Positions 40,101-49,124 of a stretch of DNA of 64,000 nt are shown here, piece after piece; positions within the stretch are counted from its first letter, which is position 1; every line of letters starts with the position of its first letter. The notes beneath the pieces are model-generated. The model saw only the letters and a list, made by a program, of their open reading frames with translations, did no database searches and was not told the origin of the DNA. Location of the stretch: positions 27,339,001 to 27,403,000 of the forward strand of contig NC_092589.1 in assembly GCF_047663525.1 (NCBI RefSeq). Reading direction: 5' to 3'. The DNA is from Anas platyrhynchos (Eukaryota; Chordata; Aves; Anseriformes; Anatidae). The position numbers and the translations under genes are program-made.

Positions 40101-42798
40101 GTTAGAAAGAAAAACCAAAGAGGCTGTGTGGCAAGGCAAGACTGAACTTCAATGCGAATATGCCACAAGAGGGAGACGAAGGGCCACAGGACTTTAGTCT
40201 AACGAGGTCAGTAGACTATTAGAGCAAGTATTAGAAAATGGTCCTTGGCAGAAAATACTTGCCCAGAAAGCATGGGATTGGAATTAAAACAAACCCTCTT
40301 TTAGTTAAAAACATAAATCTTAACAACTTCGATTTATCAGAAATCCAAGATGTACTTGATTTGTGATAAGGAAACTTGCCAATGAACGGTTGTGCTTTGT
40401 TTTTTACGCTTCATTCAGGACTTCAGAAACAAAAAGCTTGAGTAGAGGCAGCCTGCCTTCAGCATTGCTCAAATGTAAAGCTCCATGTGACAGATCCAGC
40501 CTGGATCACGCAAGTTGCCTGTGTGCTTTGGTGCTGCCATGTGGTAACTGCAGTGCTTGGTCCTCTGCCTTGCCATAGCTGCAGCAAGACCAATGTTGGA
40601 AACGGAGAAATGACAGAAATTGACCTATTTTTAGTTCATTTATATTGAAATTATTTAACATCTAAAATACAGTGGGAGGTTAAACTGCTCTCCTATTGAA
40701 GGCCAAGGAGAAGACATCATCCTGGCTTATCCATGGGTGCAAGGAGTCCTGTTCCCTGGAGATACAAGCAGTGGATGAGTCAAAGAGGCTCAGCTGGGTC
40801 CTAGATGTCCCTACGCACTGGCTTCAGAATCATATGGACCTTTCAAATCTCGTGCACTTTCCATTTTGATTCATAGGGAAATAAAGGCAAAGGGTTTTGT
40901 AAATGAGGGTGTTACAGGTACACCTCATTCCCTATTTTAGTGAGGCACATTTCCTTGGGCTTTGGTCCTCACAGCACTGAGTAGATACTGAATTTGCTGA
41001 GGACAGTCCCAGGGAGCCTTTCAGCTGTGGTTTTGTGAAGCAGGGTGCCAAGGTTCAGCATGATCAGTTCCTGAGGCAAGGGAGAGAACTGCAGGAGGAG
41101 GGTTACAAACAGGGACGGGGGCTACAACCAAATCTCTTCAGATTCTTTAATGTCCTGCGGTTCCTCAGCTGCCTTCCTACTGCTCACTTCAAGCCAACTG
41201 GCTAAAAGCGTAAAGCATCCAGGGCAGAAAATTCGGCTGACAGGCTGAACACATCCTGAAGGGTAGTTTCAGAAATGGGTCATATCTGTTAGCTGCAAGG
41301 CAGGAAGAGGAAAAACTGTTAAGATCACAAGACTATCACTATGGTAGTAGAGAAAAATACAGAAAATATGAAAATATTTCTATTGTCTACAGCAAATTGA
41401 AAATTACCTATTTTATCTCGGAGGCCAGGAGGTAAATTTCCAGTGGCAACTTCTAGAAGAGAGGCAGCAAGCAGTTTATGTGTTGCAAGTACTGACTGAG
41501 GTTTGTTTCCCTTCCTTCAGGCCAATGCAGGAATGGTCCCAAGCCATGGCTTCAATCCCAGATCTTATTTCTTTGACAACCCTCGCAGATATGACAGCGA
41601 TGATGATCTGGCATGGAATATTGCACCACAGGGAGCCCAGGGCAGGTAAGATACAACAGGTAGTAGCTGGATTCCCATAGCAGAAACAGCTGGAGGAGAA
41701 GGAAGCCACACACTGCAGAATAATGTAGATTGTCAAGCTCCAATTGTTGCTTAAATGATAAGGGGCAGGGAGGAAGCAAAGGGGAAAGCTGATGTGGCAG
41801 CACTGAATGACTGTAGGGATCCAAGGGCCCCACAGAGACTACAAGGACGCAAGAGGTGTGTCCTTGCGTAAGTGTGTCCAAGTGCAAGGCGCTGCACCTG
41901 GGTTGGGGCAACCCCAGACAGGAGCACAGACTGGGAGAACTCATTGAGAGCAGTCCTGCAGACTTGCAGATTTTGGTGGATGAAAAGCTTGACATCAGCC
42001 AGCAGCGTGTGCCTGTAGCCCAGAAAGCCAACTGTGTCCTGGGCTGCATCAAAAGCAGTGTGGCCAGCAGGGCGAGGGAGGTGATTGTCCCCTTCTGCTC
42101 TGCCCTCATGAGGCCCCACCTGGAGCACTGCGTGCAGCTCTGGGGTGCCCAGCACAGGAAGGACAGCGATCTGTTAGAGAAAGTCCAGAGGAGGCCACAA
42201 GGCTGGAGCACCTCTCTGATGAAGAAAGGCTGAGAGCTGGGGTTGTTTAGCCTCATGCTACTCATGGGAGTAAAGCCAGTACGCCAGAGCTGCTGACCAA
42301 ATCCAGGCCCCTTGTGCACAGACACAGGAGGTTTAGCTCTGTCACCGACAGTCCATAGCAGCGGTAGGACTCGGTGTGGAGTAGAGGCGCTAACAGCACA
42401 GCACTAAAATTGTCAACCATGTTCTGGATTAGCAAAGCAGAAAAAGTAGAGTCTTCAGTGAACTAGAAGAATCAAGAAACAGGTAATGAGTCAAGAATGC
42501 TTGGGCTGAAACATTTGCCAGATAAGAAACAAACAGCAGCCTGAACTCACAGCCTAAATGGCTGTGGTTTTATTTTGCACTTCAGTGTGAGAAGTGCACC
42601 TATGGAACTGCATTTTGCACAAACTAACTAGCCAGGCATTTACACAACCACCCTGCCAGTCACTAATTCCTGTTTTCTTTTTTAAGCTTCTCTCCAGACT
42701 ACTACGACTGGGGCCATCAGAACAACAGCTTCATGGCTTACATCGGATCCCTCCAGCAAGAGGCAGCATTGGACACAGAGCGGCCAAGCCCCATATAA
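18788..42798 (+). CDS. GPR137B: GPR137B, seven-transmembrane lysosomal membrane protein (complete coding span, 7 exons)
   Basis: Joining 18788-19156, 27898-27947, 32927-33149, 36879-37028, 38872-39000, 41521-41645 and 42687-42798 gives an uninterrupted frame of 385 codons plus stop; the human protein is about 399 residues. Sequence evidence: seven hydrophobic spans at about residues 28-53, 63-84, 95-120, 143-165, 175-199, 217-244 and 274-297; family motifs [35 protein letters not shown] and [16 protein letters not shown]; sequons at N11 (NDT) and N260 (NVS); an acidic C-terminal tail (DSDDDL near residue 332). Known for the family: GPR137B (formerly TM7SF1) sits in lysosomal membranes, binds RagA and influences mTORC1 at the lysosome; it is not a proven ligand-activated GPCR. 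The start aligns with the second methionine of the human protein (before ETPPWDP); the -3 base is C but +4 is G. Oddities: intron 4 has GC-AG ends and the first exon has an upstream ORF. GPR137 and GPR137C are the alternatives; the sequence and the ERO1B neighbour favour GPR137B. Confidence 0.95.
19599..19612. repeat. C14 homopolymer
   Basis: Fourteen consecutive C in GPR137B intron 1, followed by T and another C. Likely length-variable and prone to sequencing error. Confidence 0.9.
24858..24960 (+). repeat. A-rich tract in GPR137B intron 1
   Basis: Runs of A up to about 18 long separated by short G- or T-containing interruptions over about 100 bases. It could be an old poly(A) tail, but no retroposed gene is recognisable on its left side. 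Confidence 0.8.
27898..27947 (+). CDS. GPR137B: GPR137B coding exon 2
   Basis: A 50-base exon (16 codons plus 2 bases) encoding [16 protein letters not shown], the basic cytosolic loop between spans 3 and 4. Acceptor TTTGCAG, donor ACAG|GTAAGA. It joins exon 1 in phase 0 and leaves AG to be completed by the G of exon 3 (Arg140). Confidence 0.93.
27948..32926 (+). other. GPR137B: GPR137B intron 2 (5.0 kb)
   Basis: GT-AG intron with homopolymer tracts near 30,000, 30,733, 32,058 and 32,721. No embedded gene or recognisable interspersed repeat. Confidence 0.8.
32927..33149 (+). CDS. GPR137B: GPR137B coding exon 3
   Basis: Encodes residues 141-214, from [11 protein letters not shown] to LANIYLESK, covering spans 4 and 5. 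Acceptor CTCCCAG, donor AAG|GTAAGG. The first base completes Arg140; the exon ends in phase 0. Confidence 0.95.
33150..36878 (+). other. GPR137B: GPR137B intron 3 (3.7 kb) with a GC-rich block
   Basis: GT-AG intron. About 34,620-35,960 is clearly richer in GC and CpG than its AT-rich flanks. Several open frames there, on both strands, show no recognisable family. It could be a regulatory element or an unannotated alternative exon; nothing in the sequence decides. Confidence 0.7.
36879..37028 (+). CDS. GPR137B: GPR137B coding exon 4, ends at a GC donor
   Basis: Exactly 50 codons (residues 215-264): [11 protein letters not shown], span 6, then the luminal loop [10 protein letters not shown] with sequon N260. 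Acceptor TCTTCCAG. The frame requires the exon to end at CAG, directly followed by GCAAGT, a non-canonical GC donor that otherwise fits the donor consensus fully. Read-through would add about 15 codons and stop at TGA (37,074-37,076). Confidence 0.93.
37029..38871 (+). other. GPR137B: GPR137B intron 4, GC-AG type
   Basis: Donor CAG|GCAAGT at 37,029 and acceptor CAACAG|GCAGAT ending at 38,871. CAGGCA occurs across both junctions, so the cut could be slid by a few bases without changing the mRNA, but no shifted position gives GT-AG or AT-AC ends. GC-AG is therefore the only usual spliceosomal reading. The intron otherwise holds AT-rich sequence without a recognisable element. Confidence 0.85.
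38872..39000 (+). CDS. GPR137B: GPR137B coding exon 5
   Basis: 43 whole codons (residues 265-307): [16 protein letters not shown], span 7 with the motif [20 protein letters not shown], ending KDL. Acceptor CAACAG, donor CTA|GTGAGT, phase 0 at both ends. Confidence 0.95.
39001..41520 (+). other. GPR137B: GPR137B intron 5 (2.5 kb)
   Basis: GT-AG intron. Holds a TTG repeat running into a T tract (about 39,750-39,785) and A21 (39,957-39,977). No embedded gene seen. Confidence 0.8.
41521..41645 (+). CDS. GPR137B: GPR137B coding exon 6
   Basis: 41 codons plus 2 bases (residues 308-348) of the cytosolic tail: [20 protein letters not shown], then [20 protein letters not shown]. The SYFFDNP motif is typical of the family tail. 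Acceptor CCTTCAG, donor GGCAG|GTAAGA. Retention of the next intron would stop the protein at once (TAA at the donor). Confidence 0.93.
41646..42686 (+). other. GPR137B: GPR137B intron 6 (1.0 kb), contains a CR1 fragment
   Basis: GT-AG intron; about 40% of it is a sense-oriented CR1 fragment. The acceptor is TTTTAAG after a T-rich run. Confidence 0.85.
41850..42258 (+). mobile_element. CR1 non-LTR retrotransposon fragment, same strand as GPR137B
   Basis: Translated on the plus strand this reads as the late part of CR1 ORF2: [20 protein letters not shown], then [30 protein letters not shown] and [19 protein letters not shown]. The frame breaks after KVQRR near 42,190, and a remnant of the ELGLFSLE region follows near 42,230-42,255. 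The CR1 3' UTR and terminal 8-bp repeats are absent, so the copy is truncated at both ends. Its wording differs from the copy at 10.8-11.4 kb, which suggests another subfamily or age. Confidence 0.88.
42687..42798 (+). CDS. GPR137B: GPR137B coding exon 7 (last), with stop codon
   Basis: The first base completes Ser349; the exon then encodes [20 protein letters not shown] and ends at TERPSPI (residue 385), TAA at 42,796-42,798. It is the end of the cytosolic tail. An AG nine bases inside the exon (CTCCAG) could act as an alternative acceptor but would shift the frame. Confidence 0.92.
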
Positions 42799-43540
42799 CT
42801 TCAGCCACCTACAGCATTCCAGGACATTCCAATATTAAAACAGATGTTCTGAAAAACAAAGCTTAGCAATTCTTCGTCACGCTTTGGTTTTTAGAAGTGT
42901 TCTATGCACAGATAAATGAAGAACTTGTCTTTGCCACAAGCTTTTCACAGGTTAAGGAAAAGTGTAAGCTAATGATTTAGACTTTGAAGACTGTTTAATT
43001 AATACCTTGTTCTAAGCCATGATATTTTTGGCTTTGAATAGAGTTGTTAGGGTATAATTTAATCATTTTATGCTCATTTTAAAGGAGCAAATTTCATGAA
43101 GGTAAACGGCAATTATTTTCTAAGTATTTTTATTTTTACACTGTATTAGGTTAGAAATATGTGATTATGATGAATATACTGTAAACACATGAAAAGGTTG
43201 CTCAAACGCATGACGGTAGGGATTCTTACATGCACGTAACAGCCTGTAAGGGAAAAATGTCAACTCCATTAAATATTGTCTTTTCAAGTTATTACTACAT
43301 TCTTGGAGCACAATTTACTCTGCATCATCACTGCTTACTCAATGTGGCAAGATAGTTGGAGGCTAATAATATTTATGCACTAGTTACGATCTCAAAACAC
43401 AGCATTCCTCTAAAAATAGAGAATTGTATCTTAGCAGCCATAGAAACAGTCTTCGAATGGAAGAGAGAGTCATCTGCTCTGGTTTGGGCATTTTGAACTG
43501 TGAAACAGGCTGAACACCTCTAAGTCTGAAAAATTAAAGC
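42799..43540 (+). other. GPR137B: Probable 3' UTR of GPR137B
   Basis: AT-rich sequence after the stop, with no open frame of interest. The end is guessed from candidate polyadenylation signals (ATTAAA at 43,268-43,273 and 43,533-43,538); the real UTR may be longer. AATAAA on this strand occurs only further on, for example at 45,610-45,615. Confidence 0.4.
43533..43538 (+). promoter_or_regulatory. Candidate polyadenylation signal (ATTAAA) for GPR137B
   Basis: ATTAAA followed within about 15-20 bases by a T-rich stretch (ATTTTTGTC), as expected for a downstream element. This hexamer is frequent in AT-rich DNA, so this is only a candidate; 43,268-43,273 is another. Confidence 0.3.
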
Positions 43541-46500
43541 TATGTGATCATTTTTGTCAATCCTTTCTAGGTACTTTATGTAGAAAAGTGATTCAAATGC
43601 CTAGTCAGTGAGCAGAGAGATGGATACATGTAGTTAGTATTCCTTATTTTAATACAGTAAGTCTAGTCCTCCTCCTGTCTTCTAGATAGGAAGAGATATT
43701 AATGTGATATCACTTATAAATAACACGTTATTTATAAGGCACCGATCTGAACTCTGTGGTATTGTTAGATACGATTTTTGTTCCGTTGGAGAAAGGAGCA
43801 CTGCGAGGTGCACTGACATCCTGAAGCTCATGGCCCTGTTAGAAAGCAGCTTGAGAGACTACCTGAAAACCTGGAACAAAGCTGCCAGTAGCAGCAGCTA
43901 GGGGAAGGAGAAATTAAACACCACAAACATAGCAAACCTACAGCACAAGTCTTACCCACAAAAGGGAGATAATGGAAGTTTTAGGGGAAACCAGAAGGCA
44001 CAATATAATCAGCTGCAGTACCGAAGTTGAACAGCTGTTTTATAAACTTCAAATGAGGTAATGTTAGTCTTTAGCACGTTTCCTGACTGAAAATGTTCAT
44101 AAAGATTAAATGCTAATTTTTTTAATACTCTGAACAAAGAATTTTACACAGAAGTGTAAGATTCTGCTCCCAAGATGACTGGGAAAGGGAAAAAAAATCC
44201 TTCCAAAGAAATCCAGGCTTGAGTTGAAGCCTCTGAATTCAAAGCCAGGAAGTTTCTATCAAGCACCCTTCACTTCAACAGTGCTCAGCCCCACAGGGCA
44301 CCTCCCCGCCTGTGAGGGCACTCTGCCTCACCTGCCCCAGCATCTGCAGGGACATTGACCTGAAGTCATGTCTCAAACCAAAAACACAACCACCACCTCT
44401 GTGCTACAGTTGCTGTCAATGAATTAATCCTGTATTGGTTTATTAAAGGCCAAAACAGCTGTTCTTAAAGCATATATGGTGCCTGCCTTCTCTCTGAGAC
44501 AAACAGTAAACTGCTCTGCTGGTGGACAAGCAAGTACCACTTCCCACTGCAGTACCTCTTCCAGGTTGGTGTGAGCACATTCTTACTGTCTTACTGTTTT
44601 CACCTGGGAATCATAAGCACTCCCAGTTACATTAAAAATTTCCCCAAAGGTGGTTGTTATATCAGATTGGAATGGGAGCCCTGTGGAGTTCTATCATGTT
44701 GGAACAAAACTACTTGAAAGTCTTTCTTAGTGTGAAGAAAATCTGCAGGAATTGCATTTTCTTCATAGCAGATACAGCTGCTCTGCAAAAATTTAATTGG
44801 GAGAATTCTGCCCTTAAAACAAGCTTAATCCCTGTGTGGCTGTATGCATAAAACGTGGAATTACAAGTTACTATAGCCACAGTAACAAATGAGATACTCT
44901 CAAATACAACAGATTTAGATGCAAATTTCAGAGGTCAGTAGCTAAGTTACTGAATTATCATTGGTGTAACAGGTACTTACCCAGGTCAACCGAAGACAAA
45001 ATGGGTATATATATATATTAATAACCAAATGGGTAGTAAGGTAATTTGTTGAATACATGCATGGAATGAAACAAAGCTGAGGAAGCCTTCTAGGGGTAAT
45101 AATTTCAGGTGGAGAGCCCCACTGTGTTAACAGCCATAAAGTAATTATAGAAATTTTTACAACTATGCTGAGAAAGGGACAGGACAGACTCAACTTCCTT
45201 TCAAAATAAGCTTTTTGCCTCTTTCTACAGTGGGACTTAGCCAGTGGCTAAATTTAGCCATATTCATACAGAGACATTTTAATTCTGCCACACGGATTTC
45301 TGATGCACTGGTGTATGGCAGTGCACTGTCAATAGCACCAGATATGCAACAGCCTTCCTATGAAAATCCAGAAGTTACATTTAGCTTTTAAACTAAATTA
45401 GTGATAATGGAATCTTGCTCATCATCTTATGCTTAAATGACTGACACAAACAATTTACTCTGCATGATTTCTAAAGTATAGTTGAAAAAATTGCATTCAC
45501 AAAAAATATAGCAGAAAATACTTTAATTTGTATTTTATAGATTCAAACATAGCAAAGATTCAGAAGTGTTTAGGTCTCAGTAAGCAGTTCCAACATGGAT
45601 TTTGATTTTAATAAATATTACATTTTAATAGGCTAGATATAGGAAGGAATTGTAAAGTGATGAATTGCCAGATTGCTAGTTTATAAACGTAAGCATCTAG
45701 ATTATTTACAACATATTACAGGTAATTTCCCAGGAAAGCACAAAGCAAGGTCATATAAAGGTGACCCAATAATCAAAACACAAATCTAGAAAGTGTGGCA
45801 CAGTTTTTCATGCATATACAATGACTTATAGCACAAATCACCAGCTGAAGTAGGAACACACTTACTATTCCAGCTCACATAATCTGTATACTTCACTGTT
45901 TTAAAACTGCATTCTCATCTTCCTTCTCTGGCACTTAGGAGCAAGTTGTTCAGCAACAGTGCCCTACGTGTTGCCTATGCAGTTTGGACCAAGTCTTTTA
46001 ACGTTTCACTCAAGTCCTCATGACTTCAGAACGATGAAACATTCGTCTTTGTCTTCTTGCTACCTCTGTGATTACAATCATTGTGTCATTTGTACAAGGA
46101 AGTGTAATTTTACTCTGAAATGAATGGCAGACAACGTTGACAAGCTGATCTCCAATAGGCTGGAATTTAAAATAGTTTACAGCTCAGGGACAGTGTAACT
46201 AACCTTATTCTTTAGTATAAAAACAGATCTGTAATTTTCTGAAAATTAATTTAACATATAAAGACCTATGTCATCCAACCCACATGGCAAAACCTCATAG
46301 GCAGCATAGTCACAGAATGTACATCAAATACTGTAAAAAAAGATAGGTGACAGGAAACTTGTTTCAAGTAGATTTGTAACAGGAAAAGATCTTGTATTTC
46401 TACAACAGTGAAGTGAAATGCCTTCCGTATTTGATCACCAATTGCAATGTACCTTCAAATGCAATAGAACCTCTCTGTACACAGAACTACGTGGTTCAGT

Positions 46501-49063
46501 TGCACTCCTGTTTTTATCATGACACAAAGGAAGAGAAGAAAAACTTCCCATCTCTTAGTCCTCACCCAATGGTAAGAACCTTGCTGGATTGTGCCAATGA
46601 AATCTTTACAGAGCAGGTGGGCAGGATCTGTATGTCTGAATCTCTCACCTGTCCCATAAGCAAGAGCATGACGCTAGCATGTGATGCTGCTTCAGTGTCC
46701 ATGGATTTTAGCCAGGCACAGGTGGAAGAAAAGAATAAACTGCATCCCCAGAAGGTTGGAAGCAATTCACTTTCCCCAAAAAGCAAGGTGAAGGGGAAAG
46801 GAAAAACTGTTCTAGACTCGTGTCCTTCCTGGTGCATTGTAGACTTTTTTTTTTTAAGCTAGAAAATCCTGCCTAAAGCTTTAGGCACTATGATATATAT
46901 TACAGTTAAACTTAGCTGTAAAGGATTCTTCACATGAGTGAGCCTACAGGTTCTAGCCCTTGCAGGTCAACCCAAAATGGAAGAAATAAATGGCCAGCTG
47001 AAAAAAATACATTCCTTCAATATATATATATATAACTCAGAAGACTTCGATACTCAGGGCATACATAACTCATTTGACCAAACACAGCTGTTCACATTAA
47101 AGCAAAGACCTAGATTTTCATTTCAGTTGAATAAAGAAAAGAAACTCCAGGGTGCAAATTATGGTATCCTAGAGTATACAGATACTACAGATACCAACCT
47201 TAGAAAAGGTCAGGCAAATCCACCTGGAAATCAGCTGCTCTCCTCCCCTAACCAGAAAGGCAGTCCATGGTGACTTGCTCAGGCATGGGTGCCCACAAAA
47301 GCACAAGAGGCTGCTGGGTCAGAACATAACGTCCCCAGGCTGGCGTTACCTTTCTCTAACACCACATTGATTTTATCTACTGGCTTATATAGGAACTACA
47401 GACTGGGCAGTTGCCAATTTGTGCAACTACCGATTTTTTCTCTTTCATTTAGCTTACCCCAGTTTGACTCAAGAGGGTTTACTTTCTCAGGAAACGGTAC
47501 TCTTATTATAAGTGCCAGCAAAATAGTCTCTCATTTCCAGCCTGGTAGAAATTTGAGGCTTGTCTAGAAATGAAGGACAGAGTATATTCCATCTTCCAGG
47601 AAAATCTCTGCTGTAAAGGACCACATTATGGAAGCCAGTATCATTACAATAAATTATATAAACAGGTCACTGAAGATCTGGTAGAGTGAAAAATGTTTAA
47701 GAGCACTTCATTTGCTGATTATTTTTTTTTTTTAAATAACAAAAAAGGTATCTACACTGTACCAGCACTTCCTACATTCGTAACTCCTAACTATACTTTG
47801 AAATACGCTGGATTTAAAGAAACAAAATTACTTCATTTTAAATTTAAACCAACATTTGGTTACTACTAATCAGTAGTACTGCTTCTGAATTATGTCTTGG
47901 TCAATGATAATTTATCATTGACATTTGTGGACTGCGATTACACAAGTAATTTCATATTTTATGAAAGTTACATTATTATATACCCGTTTTATTATGCTGA
48001 ATATCCTTTTTAAGAAGGTACAGTTAGGGATTGCATAGATAGAGTATGTGATATTAAATGTCAGTATGATTATGAATTTTAAAAAGCTTTTTTTTTAAAG
48101 TGACTATTAAAAAGTTTTTTCTTTTTGCACTGACCTTTTAATATACCACTAAAACATAAACCATTACAAGCAAATCTAATTCCACTGCTCAAAGAGCAAA
48201 ATGTGCTATTTTTAATAACTTAGACATTAAAAGGACAATTTCTGGAGACTGAATTTGTGATTACCATCCAGAAGATAAAATGGACTAGATGCAAACCTGA
48301 CTGACAGACTTAGCTATCAATGCTCCACTAGCCATCTCTCCATGCCCTTCCCTCTCACCCCTGAAGTGCATGTAGGTAGCAAAGGGGCTGAAGAAGAGTC
48401 ACTTACAACTGTGCTGTATCAGAGAGAAGGTGGTCATTTTAAAAAATAGCCATTTATGAAAAGCAGCATGTAAAGAAAAAACCATTGATATCAGTATATT
48501 GCAAAGGAGCTTGGTACAAAGTAAAATTTTCTGTTCAGTAAATTTCCTATTTTTAAAAGTTTCATAATTACAGTAAAACAACAGAACTCAACAAGAGCCC
48601 TATTTCCTTTTCTGGTTTTACTTTTAGACAGCCATAATCAGCATACTCAGTCCTCAGAACTTACTGAAGCTCAGTACTGGGGCGAGGTGAGGGGTGAACC
48701 ACCTCACTTAGGACAGGCCAAGTCAGGATCGAGGTACCTGTGTTTTCATATAAAACAACTGTCTCAAAGACAAGAAAATAAAGAAAATTTATGATGTGTC
48801 AGTACAATAGAACTGTGAGCAGAGAACTTAAAAAAAATTAAACAGATTGGCATAATTTACACATTTAAAAACTATATACTTCATTCATAAATATCTTTTC
48901 TAATTAACAACCATTCCTAGTTTAAACATAAATATTCAAGTTGGTATTTGATTTTACTTTTCATCAGTTCATATGAGTCCTGTAAGGATCAGTTCCTTCT
49001 GCTCAATGCAGTCCTGTAAATGGTCTTCACTAATTTCACTAATAGTTTGTGCAAAGGCCTTCA
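43541..49063. other. Region between the converging 3' ends of GPR137B and ERO1B
   Basis: AT-rich DNA without a recognisable gene. The right part is probably the ERO1B 3' UTR on the minus strand: minus-strand ATTAAA at 48,211-48,216 and 48,137-48,142, and AATAAA at 47,988-47,993. A 156-codon plus-strand frame at 46,392-46,862 shows no domain or splice signals. A TA tract lies near 45,007-45,020 and another near 47,021-47,033. Confidence 0.5.
47988..47993 (-). promoter_or_regulatory. Candidate polyadenylation signal (AATAAA) for ERO1B
   Basis: The plus strand reads TTTATT, so the minus strand has AATAAA about 1.07 kb beyond the ERO1B stop, the first exact canonical hexamer I see in that direction. 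ATTAAA variants lie closer to the stop. Confidence 0.3.
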
Positions 49064-49124
49064 TTACCTAGTTCGTTGCAATAAAACTTTAAAATTCTGC
49101 AACTCTTTTATACTTGTGGAAAGC
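49064..49124 (-). CDS. ERO1B: ERO1B last coding exon
   Basis: One base completing Arg332, then [19 protein letters not shown] and TAA (minus strand, ending at 49,064). Acceptor TTTTGCAG after a T-rich run. It is the C-terminal helix of the ERO1 fold. Confidence 0.93.

Noticed and set aside
41552..42325. 257-codon minus-strand open frame
   Set aside because: It is antisense to GPR137B exon 6 and the CR1 fragment; the length comes from the coding bias of those sequences on the other strand.
46392..46862. 156-codon plus-strand open frame between the two genes
   Set aside because: No family resemblance, ends in a T tract, and lies in presumed 3' UTR or intergenic DNA.
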